The translations under genes and the position numbers were made by a program. Below are positions 37,806-50,300 of a stretch of 64,000 bases of DNA, piece by piece; the first letter of the stretch is position 1, and the number at the start of each line of letters is the position of its first letter. Below the pieces are notes generated by a model. That model was given only the letters and a program-made list of their open reading frames with translations. It was not told where the DNA came from and did no database searches. This stretch comes from Urechis unicinctus. Lineage: Eukaryota > Annelida > Polychaeta > Xenopneusta > Urechidae. The DNA lies in NCBI GenBank assembly GCA_034190875.2, contig CM067343.1, forward strand, positions 21,657,076-21,721,075, written 5' to 3'.

Positions 37806-37894
37806 CTTAACTGGAGGAGGGTACGTAATCGAAAGCATACTTTAAGACACTCGGTTTTGTAACTTAAATACTGGATTACCTGATGGATAATAAA

Positions 37895-38930
37895 ACCTCG
37901 ATTGGTGTACCTATTATACGCGTCGCAACTTCACAATAAGTGTATCATTGCATCGTAAGCCAAATGTCAAACCGTTCAGGAATGTACTATGAATCCAAAC
38001 AAATCATCTTCTCTTCACTTGGCAATGTGTCACCCACGCTGCCTTATCTCATGTGCACCTAAATAGCTATCAAATATAATGTGACATGTCTATCCTGGTT
38101 GACCTTCAACACTTTGTTGCACAAAATACGTATGCAATACACATCAGCAATTCACAAATTTCCTTGACATCATAACTGACCAGTCGGGATGATCTTGATC
38201 TATAGAATTTAACTATTTCAAGGAAAATGTTATGCGAATGATTGTTTTAATAATTATGAAAGGTGATCTGGTTTTAAATCGTAACAAAGGTCTCTATTTT
38301 TCGGATGAAACCACTGTATATGGATTTTGCAGCAAATCAGACCATGACAATAACAATTCTACATACACTTTTCAAACTTGCAGCCAAACAAAAGGGTGAA
38401 GTTGATCACGTACTGTGTTCGATATGGTCTACGAGAATGGACACATCCTTATAGCTCCTTGACTGGATGAACTGCGGAAATCTGTATAAAGACTATTTGG
38501 CGGGCAAAGCCTATGGCAATAAGTGCCTGGCAATCGGTCTTATTAATCTAGGTTAATTTCCGTTGTTTCTAAGCTAAAATGTCAAGCAGTTCCTATTTGA
38601 ACTTGTGATTAATGGTCCTAATTGATGGCGTTGTCCGATTACATTGATAGCACTATAAATTTGTAACCAAAATAGAGAAGAGAAAAGCTTTCTTCATAGA
38701 ATTCATATAAAGACTTCAAATGCTGTTAATTTAAGATTTGGTACCGTAATATCAATAACTCTAAGCTCTTTTTAATTCCGCATCAAATTTACGTCGCCCA
38801 ATATATTCAACCTTTTTTATTAAATGAAAAAGAAATGAATAAAATGTAAATATCTCAATGCATTCATAAATGACGTCAATCCAGATATGCGCAGTAGCAT
38901 ACCTATATTGCATTAGGCATTATCTATATT
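37895..38930. other. Gene-free right flank of the array
   Basis: No gene is supported. The first ~50 bp (acctcgattggtgtaccta) resemble 55,185-55,235 (acctcgatggcatatcgaccta). There too they directly follow unit-related sequence, so this is probably the ancestral continuation beyond the young unit's end. After that no reliable match was found. Confidence 0.5.
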
Positions 38931-39450
38931 TATTGGAAAATATTACAAATATAACTCTACCTGCCATAGATGAATGTTCTTAATGTAGAAACTCATAAAC
39001 GTCCTGTCCATTTTAATGCCAGGTTTTTTTTCCAATATGAAGCATCAACATAAACGTCACAGATGTTCTATACAATTAAGCACAATCTGTTTACTTGATA
39101 AGCCGTTCCGCTTACCAAAGGCTTACGACAAGTTTATGCTTCGTTAGATTTGCGTTAAATGGTTTGCGACCGAGAGCCATGTTTTTAAACGATGGTTGAT
39201 GAACAACCACGTTTTAGCCCAACACTACAGACGAGAAGCGGTCACATATCAATGACGTCATGATGTTTTTACCTTTGGACGCAAAAACAAAGTAAACTAA
39301 TGGTTTGCTGCTAATATCTATCGAACGTATGTCGATATAATTGCTTTCGGACATAGTATGGTTGTTTGGATATTATCTCGTGGTCATATAAGCAATAGTG
39401 TGCACTCATGTGATGGTGCTACGTTTTGCTGTCATTGATGAACTTACCCA
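38930..39450 (+). repeat. Old relative of the array's left flank
   Basis: It corresponds to about 11,640-12,500. The clearest part is 39,310-39,380 (ctatcgaacgtatgtcgatat, ttgctttcggacatagtatgg), matched to both members of the local duplication at 11,935 and 12,384. The minisatellite itself is absent here and a (TA)n tract occupies the following sequence. Confidence 0.6.
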
Positions 39451-39454
39451 TGGC

Positions 39455-39493
39455 TCAATATATATATACATATATATAAATATATATATACAC

Positions 39494-39541
<48 letters not shown>

Positions 39542-39551
39542 ATATATATGG

Positions 39552-39592
<41 letters not shown>

Positions 39593-39657
39593 GAGGATAT
39601 ATATATATATATATCTATATATATATATATCTCTATATATATATATATATCTATATA

Positions 39658-39708
<51 letters not shown>

Positions 39709-39717
39709 ATATATACA
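39455..39717 (+). repeat. (TA)n microsatellite with interruptions
   Basis: About 260 bp of ta repeats broken by single c, g, a or gg/ctc interruptions. It creates a spurious Tyr/Ile frame. Confidence 0.97.
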
Positions 39718-39864
39718 TGAGAGTAAGCCTATTTTTCCGTATATTCTTAGTAGCTCTCATTTGGTGTTGCTTACTAGTTTTGTTTGCTCATCTATGTAAA
39801 TTGTATAATCATCAAACAATTATGTTAGTCCCTCAATTTGCCTCCGATGTGTACCGTTTATCAT

Positions 39865-40441
39865 AATTGCACCAGTCGGTGTTGACAGCGCCTTTTATTT
39901 TCACTGCCGTGAAACACTAGGCCTCATCAATGCGTGTCAGGTTTAAACACATAAATATGCATCAATTATGGCATAACTCACATTCGTATGACACTAGCCA
40001 CATGCAGCGATGCTATATGTTGCTATAAACTCAGACAATTCTTTGGGTACATTGCGCAACACCAATATGAGACTCCTACTAGCTGCAATTCCACCACGAT
40101 CTATTAACTGTGTCATTCTCATAATCAATTATGCAATGGAATAGTTTGAGATTATTGGATTATCATTCTAAGACCTTTAATTTCCCATGTAAAACTTAAA
40201 CAAGCATATTGAAACAGTATCTGGCAAATATTCCGTTAATATATATGCAGCGGCCATGTATGAATTATTGCGTATCAATCTAATACGCAAATAAATGCGT
40301 TAATGTGGAACGAAGATTTCGGAGGCTTTCATGTAAATTTTCTATTTAATGGCTAAGTAAATCACACAATTCAGCTGCAGTCAAATTGCTCATGTTCAAT
40401 TTACACACCTTTTAATGATATCCGGTGATATGCCAGCGATC
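39865..40441 (+). repeat. Old relative of unit start (equal to about 12,603-13,302)
   Basis: Shared order: attgcaccagtc, aacactaggcctcatcaat, acataaatatg.at, 'atatgacac.agccaca..cagc.gatgctat', ctacattgc.ca.caccaa.atgag.ctcctactagctg, 'ctatgtcattctc', a 'cagcggccatgta' piece, then the 79-bp high-identity block at 40,363-40,441. It is highly diverged except for that final block. Confidence 0.75.
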
Positions 40442-41600
40442 TATGGTGTGTTCCTGGAGAAAGCCGACCTCTCCAACGGAAGAACACAATGTGGAAACGT
40501 AGATTAATATCATTGATTTGAGCACATAAACATGCAATAAATCTGTCCCAGCATGACGGGTCCTGGCGACTGTGTTTAGTTAACTTTATTCACAACATAT
40601 GAAATAAATGAATGCCAAAACTGAATGTGTGAATGCGGCCGCGGGTACCGATGCGTCGGCCCTCTTTAGATACCATTTGTCGGGTAGTTCGCCAACATCA
40701 GTGTCCTCGGGTTGTCTTCATGAATGAATTTCGTTTCCTTCCCATCTTGCTCGAAATTTGTTGAAAATACACATTAAGTGGGGCACATAATATCCTCGTA
40801 AAAAAACGAGCAGTTCGTCGAAATCGTCACTCAAACGTTAATAATCAATCGACAGCACTTCGCTGAGAGCCATGTTCAACCATAAACAACGCCACCTCAC
40901 ACGGCAGGGAGCAGTGCAGCTTTGCGTGATCGCACGTTGGCCCAACGTCGTGTCAACTTAGAAATATATTTTGACATTGTATCCTCGTTATGCTCCATAA
41001 ATGGTCTATGGAGCTCTGTAACACAACACAATTGGGTGCAATTTTATTATGTTGAACGATATGCAGACAAACAACTCTGTCACAAATGACGATGTATAGT
41101 AGAGGGTCGGGTACTAGACTATAAACCATGCCGTAAACCCCATATGCATTAACGAGTAATGGTAAAAAGTGATCGGCTGAATCGTTTTAATGTACGATAC
41201 TCGCCGAATAAAAAGCTCTTTCAAAATAATAGAACTTGCGCTTGAGCATCTGTTGTTTATGACCGGCCTCTCTTCACATAATATACATTCATAAAAACAT
41301 ATTTTCAGGAGTTGTTTTACGCTTGTATAATATTTTACTCTTGTTCAGGATTGTCACTATAACTAGGCGTTTAATGTCCCAAATCAAATTGCTGATTAAT
41401 TTAGTAACTAAGACTTCAGGTGACATTTGTATAACCGCATAAGAACTGTGTTTTAAGCTCTATTGATCACTTTTGTCTACCGCTAAATACGTGCTTGCGT
41501 CACTGCAAGGGAAACATTGAAGATGCGAAACCATCAGCTAAGACGACCCGGTAATTAGAGCATCATCTCCACTAAGTGTTATTTCTCTCTCAACTTCCTG
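40442..41600. other. Gene-free stretch
   Basis: No gene, RNA or element is supported. It does not continue the unit alignment beyond the 79-bp block. Confidence 0.5.
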
Positions 41601-41629
41601 TTGAACAATCTGTTGTTCAACAGTTTTTG

Positions 41630-42420
41630 TTTTTTTGTATAATGGTTATTGCAAATACAAATTAAATACGGGGATCCCGAATAGATTTAATATGCCTTTT
41701 GTAATTTGTATCCGCAAGTTTCACAATTTCTTGAAGCACAGACGCAATTAAAAAATATAGTTAAAGGGGTTTAATGCCAGCCACGTATTGGGCTCAACAC
41801 GGCGGGAACGTTATGCTTTGGTGTTGCATCATATCGCTCAATGGTTGTGCGTCGAATTCGTTATTTGTGTCTTACTCTCGCTCAAGCACAACACCAGCTC
41901 TCAGTGTATAATATTTAGAGAACAAAAATAGTGCTCTTAGCTAATCATTAATTTGTAGTTAATGGTGTTAAGTTTCTTCGGAATTAGTGTTGAGTAAGAA
42001 TGATTCACGCCGATTATGCAAAACGCTGAAACTAAACCTAGTGGCATGGAGACATATTCAAAGGTAAATTATATTTGTTCGACAATATTCTCAATGTATT
42101 TCCTTGTAATATTTCTTTAGCAGTACCGTAGGCATCACTCAGACCAATGCATGATGCACACCTCTGTCTTCTAGAGTGTCACTTATTGAACAGAAAAAAA
42201 ACCTTCCAATGGCAATAACTTTGTGATGTATGTGCACAGCCAGTTTTTTTCATTTGCAAGAGACCCATACACGACAATGAGGATATTATGCTGCTTTGCC
42301 AATAACCTGCTTGGCTTTGGACTCATTAATCTGGTTAAAGGTAACCTCTACTCCGTCGACAATAATTTGCGTTAACTGTGCTGATATTGGCCCCATCGGC
42401 CTCATACTGTGTCTCTGAAC
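41630..42420 (+). repeat. Second repeat family, copy A, part 1 (pairs with 58,725-59,470)
   Basis: It aligns clearly with 58,725-59,470: ggttattgca, aattaaatacggg, gcaagtttcacaattt, gccagccacgtattgggct, 'atggagacatattcaaagg', 'gtgtcactta', and cgtcgacaataatttgcgttaac. It is better preserved than the relics of the 6.1-kb unit. No shared open frame is seen. Confidence 0.85.
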
Positions 42421-43225
42421 TACAACAATATAATCACAGTGCCACCTTACCATTAGGTAAGATGCACGTCATATTTACACACAGTATGCCTTGGTGCGAA
42501 ATCATTGGCTAAATATTGCTGCAGATCCTTATTGCATAAAGACATGAATTATATAGGTGCATAATAAATATGTGGAACATATTTCGCTGCTCCAGCTTTT
42601 AAGGGAATTAACCGTGGCTGTGAGTATTCGAAAGGTAAGTTAAACAATTTCAACACTTTCAAAAAGACAAAACTAAATCACTGATATTCAGCTACTGAGG
42701 TGCCCATGTCTGCGTCGCTAATGTACAAAATATTCTCAAGCAAACAACTTACATACCATGCCAGGCTGGCTATAAGTATGTGTGAGCCCGTTAGGATGCT
42801 CACTGAGAAGTCTTACATGGTATACGCATTACATATGGATTTAATCAGAGAACAACCGTTCTGACAACTACAAAGCTCAAATATTATTAGGCAGTAAAAA
42901 AATTATCATGCTGAGATATACATTATTGATCGAGTGTAGTTCACTGCATAGCCTGAACAACTTATTTATGCACCCAACTTCAAATCGTATCTGACACCAA
43001 CATGGCTTCGTCGGAGCATGGTCATAACAAACGAGTGGTTCAGCAGGTGTCTTAACACGGCCGCCTATGTCGAGGAGTGTAGGATTGAAATGTTACATGA
43101 TCAAATTGCATACAGGTTTGCGTGTTTCCAAAACCATATAGGCGAAGTGCGCTGTATTCACAACGTACATCACAGTGTTCGACTTCACGGTCTCCTACCG
43201 CTGTTCATGTAGCCTTGTTGTTTCA
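42420..43225. other. Segment missing from the paired copy
   Basis: This ~0.8 kb lies between two blocks that are adjacent in the right-hand copy (junction near 59,470). Either it was lost there or inserted here. No terminal repeats are evident. No gene is supported, and the frames near 43,018-43,346 have no recognisable domain. Confidence 0.6.
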
Positions 43226-44137
43226 CGTACGACTTAAATTTGTCAAGCACATCCCAAATTCCCCCTTCCACTGTGGCTTATTGCTTAACTGGTTTTTTTT
43301 AGTACAGAGCTCACTTAACATTAACGCTGGACAAAGCACCTTTTAATCTTTGTCGAATCTTTGTATATTATCTTATAATGTAGATTTTGTAATATGGTGC
43401 TGATAAACAAATAAAAGCCCCATATATGCCTCTATTTGACCCTTCGAATGTTTTACTCGCTGTGGAATGCTTGACCTTCTTACCGAGTGTGTTACAAGGG
43501 AGGTGTGAGTCTGCAGTCAAATCGAATGTTCATTTAAGTGATTATGGATATCCAACAGTTAAGTCGCTTTCGTAACTCTTTTATCCATGAAATTTCATCA
43601 ATTATTGCATAACTTTCTAATGATGTTACACTAGAATAACACAAAGTGAGGTGTTAAATATCATTCGACCCAACACGTGATGCTGAATATTATTCATATA
43701 ACGCTCAGAAAACATGATGTGCACCTATTGTTTTGCACGGTGTATCTCTTTGACCTTCTTACATATTGACAGCCAATCAATTACAGCATCGGCAAAGCTC
43801 AAAGTGCTCATTATCTATTATTTGTTACTTTTCTATGGTCGATTAAGCCACAAGTAAGGGCCGCTTGATGAGAGATTGCACTCCACAGCAAAAAGCTTGA
43901 AGGTACATGCATGATGTTAGCATAGGCAATCTACGCCAGAGTTAGCCAGGCATTCGTTGTGGGAATCCATGAGATTGGTTGTGGCTATATATATATACAG
44001 CGACTACGCACAAATAAGAAGCTTGAATACGAGGAGGGATTGTCCAGCTAAAGCCTGTACGTGTGTGTTCGTTAATCAAAGTTTATGTCTGCAATGCATG
44101 TTATAAATGCTGCGATGCATAATTCATCACACATGCC
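43225..44137 (+). repeat. Second repeat family, copy A, part 2 (pairs with 59,470-60,383)
   Basis: Strong match to 59,470-60,383: gtcaagcacatccca, gagctcacttaacat, gatttt.aatatggtgctgat, aacaaataaaagc, cccttcga, 'gtgttacaagggaggtgtgag', 'aagtcgctttcg', 'cacaagtaagggccgcttgat', agcttgaatacg, gggattgtccagctaaag. Confidence 0.9.
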
Positions 44138-46261
44138 ACGGACACTATAGGAGCGCTGACATGCTCTTTAAGGCCAAACAAAATGACTGTGCTACGAAAT
44201 TGAAGCGATATTTAATGTTTGTTATACAGGAAAGCATGTTTGACATATTGAATGTCTTTCTACAAACACACGTCCGGCAGTATATGTGATTCGCAAATGA
44301 TCTTATTGCCAATAACTACGCTTTTAATTGCGGGTCTGCCAGCTCATTCCATATTTGCGCTTTTACATATTTGAATTTTAAAACACTTTTTCAATAATAG
44401 TAGAAAAACCCATTAATATTAGCATTTATATCTTCCTAATAACGGACTAATCTTGATTGCTGATGCTTAATTTATATGGTTTATTAACCATTTCAAAATG
44501 TGCAATAAGATATTGCTATCTAAAGAAAAGTCTATTCACAAAATACATTGCATAACAACCTGTCAAACAGTAAGGGACACGCTAGTCAGCGGTTTTAGAA
44601 GTGATATCAATGAGAATGCAATATCTAGTTAGTAGACTAAGAGAGTACAACTCAGCAGTGACTCATGCACACTATCCCTTTCGAACCTTTCGGCCCTCGG
44701 ACACTGTTTATTCATAATCCGATATTTGGAGGTTACAATTGCCATATCTTAACTTGTTCTATCCTGAAATGATAACCTCCTGTTCATAATACGTGTTGAC
44801 AAATCATGCGCCAACGGGGCAACGAAGCAGGTGAGTGATGTGATGCTTTTTAATGCCATACACGATGCTTACAAAGAGTGTATAGCTTCGCTAAGAGCGC
44901 CAACTAAAGCCTCAGCCCGAGAAAAAAAAATTTAAAGACGCCACCTGTTAGGCGCTTTGCGTCGCTTTGTCATAGTATCCAGGTGGAATTCTCTGATTAA
45001 CTTGGGGCCGTGGTCGCTACGACCAAACCGATGACTTCATGTCTTTAACAGTCGCCGACCCTGATACGTCGGATCAACAATATCTGCGCTTTTGTTGATT
45101 TCATAGTATCGTCGCCTGATGACGGCCTTGTATTTAATGTAATTTCATAATCCCCACACTGCTTAGCGAAGCCATAAGCTCTGGGATCGAGATCTTCACA
45201 TGTCACATGCAAGCCAACAATTGTTAAAGTTTACTACCGGCCAGTACCCTCGTTCTAGAAGGTTGTTGACTATTTGATATCATCATTTACAGCGCGGACA
45301 TTAAAGATCTAGAATAGTAAACGGCACGGACGCTGTGAGAGGCGAAATGTTTTCGATATGTCTACCCGGTAATTTATCAAGTTGTCATTTATTTCATATT
45401 GTAGTTGCTATTTTTAAGCCTCGGTCCGGCCTGTTTTGGCTGCGGAAAGGCTCTGCGAAATTACATTTTCCCCGCTCTCACCAATCGCAGTGACGTAAGC
45501 CCAGTAATCCCGTGTGCTTTTGTTTATACCATGGTAGCGCCATCTACCGATTGTAGTGTATTATAATTAGCGAAGCGATCCCCACAGAGCCCCACAAAGT
45601 CAACCCTCTTAGCGATATTATATACTCTTTGATGCTAATACATGGTATCCATCATAGCGCCTAGCTTCGTAGACCTGGATGTAATAGGTTTTCTCTGGTG
45701 TCCACATGTTTTTTTTTATATTTGTCTTGTAATGATCAATACTGACCTCTGACACCGCATGAATTGAGTAGCTCTTTTATTTGTTATCAAGCTGCATTTC
45801 TGATGTGACTTAGCCTGACTCTATTTGATGTTGCAGGAAAGGTATTCTCGGCATGAAGCAGATTTATTTACGTACAATGAACGGTTAATGCAAATTATGT
45901 AGACCATATCATCTCTAAAATACGATCATCAGTAACGTGTACGATCTGTCAGGAGCGAATAGCTTATGGATCACACAGGCACTGCCAGATCACGGCACAT
46001 GATTCTTCTCTTGGTGCAGATAATCCTAACAAGCTGTCAAGAAAGAACCCAGCTAGATTTGTGTTACCTTCATATTAACCACTAATGTATCACTCAGCTC
46101 TCCGTATGGGAGATACGGACAAAATATATACTTGCGTCCTAATGGACAATTAGATTCTTTTTCACATAAGTAATTCTAGATCAATTAACAAACGCTGGCT
46201 GCATTATGGGCGTCAATGAATATGAAATGCGCATTAATATGTAATGATATATAAAAATAAT
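44138..46261. other. 2.1-kb segment absent from the paired copy
   Basis: In the right-hand copy the flanks of this segment are joined near 60,383. Both ends here contain atgccac (44,135 region and 46,260 region), a short microhomology at the junction. That favours deletion in the right-hand copy over insertion here. The segment includes the inverted-repeat element at 44,881-45,176 and a less AT-rich, CRE/CCAAT-containing stretch to about 45,600. No gene is supported. Confidence 0.6.
44881..45176. mobile_element. Candidate ~296-bp MITE-like element
   Basis: 15-bp terminal inverted repeats with one mismatch: tatagcttcgctaag (44,881-44,895) and cttagcgaagccata (45,162-45,176). The interior is less AT-rich than the surroundings and has an A9 tract but no open frame. 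A third partial terminus (ttagcgaagc, 45,567-45,576) lies downstream near a repeated 'atcccca' piece, so the element may be larger or nested. No target duplication is confirmed. Confidence 0.5.
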
Positions 46262-47385
46262 GCCACAAAATCATTCCACTTAGCTATTTGGAAATGATAT
46301 AAAAATGTGTATATTCACGTAGATTCCGATGAGGTTTCATTGATCTGATGTTGGGTCTCAATTGAGAAAAGGCAATCCGTATGATCGCATGAACGCATAA
46401 CTTATACTAGTGTGATTTTAGTGTGTTGACAGCAGAGTTTTATGACAACTCCATTTTTGCTTTACGAGTTGGATAAATGTGACACATCTGTGCTTGTCTT
46501 TGATCGAATGTGATAATTCTACCCCCATATACATTTTGTGGCATATCCTGTGGCACGGCGATATGCTCACACGCTCTTTGTATCTTAAACTGATGTGTTT
46601 TCCCGCCTCATAACTAGCCTTCTTGTGCATAATTTTCTGCTGCTTTTGATGGTTAGTAAATGTATTTGGAAGGAAGCCTGAAGGGCTACTTCGGCTTTTG
46701 TTAGATTGACTGTACTCGTGCTATAACGATATGGAAAATAAGGTCGATACTAGGAATCATCGATGAATTCATATTGCTCGCAGGTAGCGCAAGTGTATTA
46801 TCTTTACCCATTAGTGCCGGATAATGAACGTATAGTATATTCATGTACGAATACACAGCTCTTACAGTAAATACCGCAAAGGGTTACAGCTCAATCAAGC
46901 AAGTAACAACTTCCGTGGCGCCGTAAATAATGTATGTCAAGAGACGTTAAAATCATTGCGGTATTATTGGAGGACTATATATAGAAGACCACAGGACGTG
47001 GTAGATTACTTAAGCGACGTTACCGCTTCCCAATCACATTCAGAGTGCCATTCGTTGATTATGTGATTGATATATATATATATATACACACCAGCGATAT
47101 TGCTTTCCTTAAATGGATGTAACAACCACCAAGGCATTTCTGACAAGTACTAATGTATACCCAAAATCCAGTTTAGATGATGCTAGACACTTGAATAATT
47201 GTACTCATTACACGACCAAATGACCCGATGTCGTGCTTCAGATATTGCGTTTAGGTTAATTGGGGTCGCTCTCTGAAACGAATAAAATGACTACTGCGTT
47301 CATGAGTTTATGTCATATTGATATATATGCATAATGACTTACATATATATTAACATATATATATATATATTTTGCAGATAAATAT
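46262..47385 (+). repeat. Second repeat family, copy A, part 3 (pairs with 60,384-61,355)
   Basis: Aligns with the right-hand copy: caaaatcattccac, 'tgatctgatgtt' with tctcaattgagaaaa, cagtaaata, gctcaatcaa, atagaagaccacag.acgtgg, tttccttaaatggatgtaacaaccac, catttctgacaagtactaatgtata, gatgtcgtgcttc.gatattgcgtttag. Short (TA)n tracts here correspond to much longer ones on the right. Confidence 0.85.
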
Positions 47386-50300
47386 GCATGTGTCCATGCA
47401 CCCGCAAACAACTACACACACACATCTATATACATGCATATGTATGCACGGACTGCCAAGATATCCTCATGCTACTCAAAAGTACATATGCGAGCTCCAA
47501 CAGTTTACTGTCAAAATGTTCACTGTACTCAATACACATTAAGACAAACGTTATCACAGTCTGATGAAAAAACTCTTCCGTGTCTCAGCAGCAATTGTGG
47601 TCGACGCAATACTTCATGTGGGGCAGAAAGCGTAATAACTTCCCCATAGGTCATTGATTGAGCGTACTAAATATCTTGAAATTGATTTTTTTTCCTTACA
47701 ACGACCCTTTAGTTATGGTTCTTGTTATTATTTTATTTATATTGCAAATATATATACACATAGATATACACATATAATTGTACTTATATGGGCTGTGAGC
47801 GAGCAATAAGAATATTGGTATAATTGATTGTTATTAAGACAGATTTCCATTGCGTCCCTTATGGTAAAGCTCGCAACTCTAACCATTAACGAAATGTTTA
47901 GTGGGATTAATTTGTTTGGCGAACTCTCCATCGTGCACATTGTCGTCCAAAAGTGTCGATAGTTCTGATGTTTTGGATAATAAAAAGCTTAATGGGATGG
48001 AAAATGCTACAGTGGCTGACAACGCAATCGGCATCGCACGTGCGATTGTAGTATGGCGAGTATTGACTTATAAATTGATAACACTTATGCAGTAAACATT
48101 TTGCTGGATTAAGCTTATTTATTCTCCATATTCCTCCAACAGTTAACGGAAGCACTGGCTACCTTTCGCCGTAATTAGTGTCGTTTGTGGTATTTATAGT
48201 AAACAATCGCTGGCAACCAAGATTTCACTTCAGCTTTTGTAGCTGGACTATCTGCATCCACATTTATGGTTAATTGTGTAAGAGCGTTTTTTGCCTAAGT
48301 TTGGGTAATACCATGCTATATATCTCCTCTTTGTCATATGTTCAATCGACTTTATAACGACATTCAATTCGCCTTGGATGAGCGCTGTGCTATTTGAGGA
48401 TGATCGAGCCAGTATGCTTCTTGTATTTCGCATTTGATGGGTTCTTGTGACTCTCTACTAACTGTTTACTGTAGGAAACGAAGTGCCAGAGACGATGTAA
48501 AACAATTGATTTATCGTTTCCATGGGACGTCGTTCCAGGTTTTGATTGATTTAATAGGAATAAAAGCCAGAACGGCCTCAAGTGTTATTGGTCATGTCAT
48601 ATCCACTAAACATTTGTATATAATGAACGCCACATATTATTGTCGAATAATTACTTTCGAGAATAAACATAGCAGAAGCCGCTCCAGGTTACTAAAACAA
48701 CCACAAACGCATTTGATTTCTCGTTTCTATTAGACATCATATTATTATTTCATTGGCCTCAAGTGAATAAAAGTCCGAATTTACTAAGGTGCGTATAGTC
48801 CAGGTTATAATAATTTGAACATTTAGATTATGCTCGGAACATATAATAAACGGAACACTGCTTGATATAATTTATCTATTGAATTATCTGCTTCAGGCCA
48901 CTAGAAAACGCACAGAAGCTTTTAAAAGCGTGATCGCCACTCGTAATACAGATTACATTAGCTAATTATATCTTCAAGGTACACTGCTCGTATACTAATA
49001 ATAATGGGGAGCAATCTGCGTAGTGCCATACATTCGTTATGTTCAATAAAAGTAAGACATGGTTTGAGTGAATTTTAAGATGAAAGCTCTAGCAAAAAAA
49101 TTAAAATATTAAATACATGATGCATTCTTGTAATACACAATTTCCTACAAAAAAAACAATAATGAAATGGGGTTTTAAATAGTTTTAGTTTCCTCCAAAA
49201 ACTTCGTTAGCAAGTTATGAATCTGGTATATGTTATATCTAAATTAAGGCGCAAACGTAGATTGTATTTGTTATGCGTGTCAGCCCTTATTAACAATCAT
49301 GTGCAACATTCAATGAATGAGAACATATTAGTGCTGAATTGCGATTTCAAATCCGCGTTTCTTCGGTCTGTGAACCAGCCAGGATATAGAATTGACAAAC
49401 CTTTAAGCTAATCTAAGAACAAATGGCTTCTAGTGTCAAGTTGTCACTCCATATAGCAGTTCACCAGCCCGGAATCTCTCAGCCAATTAACTGAAATAAG
49501 AGCTTATGGTGGCATAATAAGTGTCGAACAAATGTAATTCAGTTAGAAATCCAATGTATCTACTTACAATTATGTGGTAAACGACTGCCAAGAATCTAAT
49601 GGAGGACATGGGCGGACAATTAATAAGCTCATCCCTACATTAATTAATTTAATATTACAAATGCATGAACGCTTTATTGTAATGATAAACAGAGACATGA
49701 CACATCTTTAGTTATAAGTCGCTGCAATAATCATCCCATTTGTGCATAATTATCGAAGACATGTCATTTTATCCAACTCCAATATATTTTCTCTGCGGCA
49801 AGCATTAGACTTGTACCCAAAACTAACCTATTTCATATACAAATTATATGGTTTGACAAAATTCATAACCTTATGTAGAAATCGTATCATAGGTAAGTGC
49901 ACTGGCAAATGATCGGTTCCATTGACATTTACAAAGGCTGTACATTCTTTCTCAACAGCTTTGGGGCGAAAGTGGGGCAAAATAACAAAAGGGCATTGTA
50001 ATAAATCATTCGCCGTGAACTAGCGTAATTGAAAAGCTGGAAGTCGCTTGCCGGCCCACGTAATTATTATTAATGCAATATATCATAAATGCTTCACACT
50101 ACCAGACGATATGTCATTGCTAATTTGGGCGTACTTCCATCGTCTATATTCCTTTGGAGTGCCTGCGTGCAATGCCATAATTACGAGGTTTGTATATATC
50201 ACTTATACATACCTTTGGATATGCTACATTAATTATATTAGACGAACGGCATTTTCTTATCTATGTATCAGAATATCGTTCCATAAAACAAGAAAATATA

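Larger units (their letters stand above)
31008..37894 (+). repeat. Array unit 4 (6,887 bp with insertion), haplotype Y
   Basis: This is the last copy. It is near-identical to unit 3 up to about 33,360 and then clearly diverged from units 1-3 to the end. It lacks 68 bp present in the others (equal to 15,184-15,251), with the junction at 33,490. It also carries extra short indels and an 820-bp insertion. Homology to the internal unit junctions ends at ggataataaa. Two indels (near 32,906 and 32,940) split the long frame seen in units 1-3. No gene is supported. Confidence 0.95.

Noticed and set aside
12706..37894. Could the array be a CRISPR or a classical short satellite?
   Set aside because: The unit is ~6.1 kb without short regularly spaced repeats, and no cas-like frame exists. 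It is too long and complex for a simple satellite.
47552..47600. Hammerhead ribozyme core (ctgatga followed by a-rich sequence)
   Set aside because: The required stem and GAAA segment with a cleavage-site context could not be placed. Other ctgatga occurrences (16,076; 45,117) fail too.
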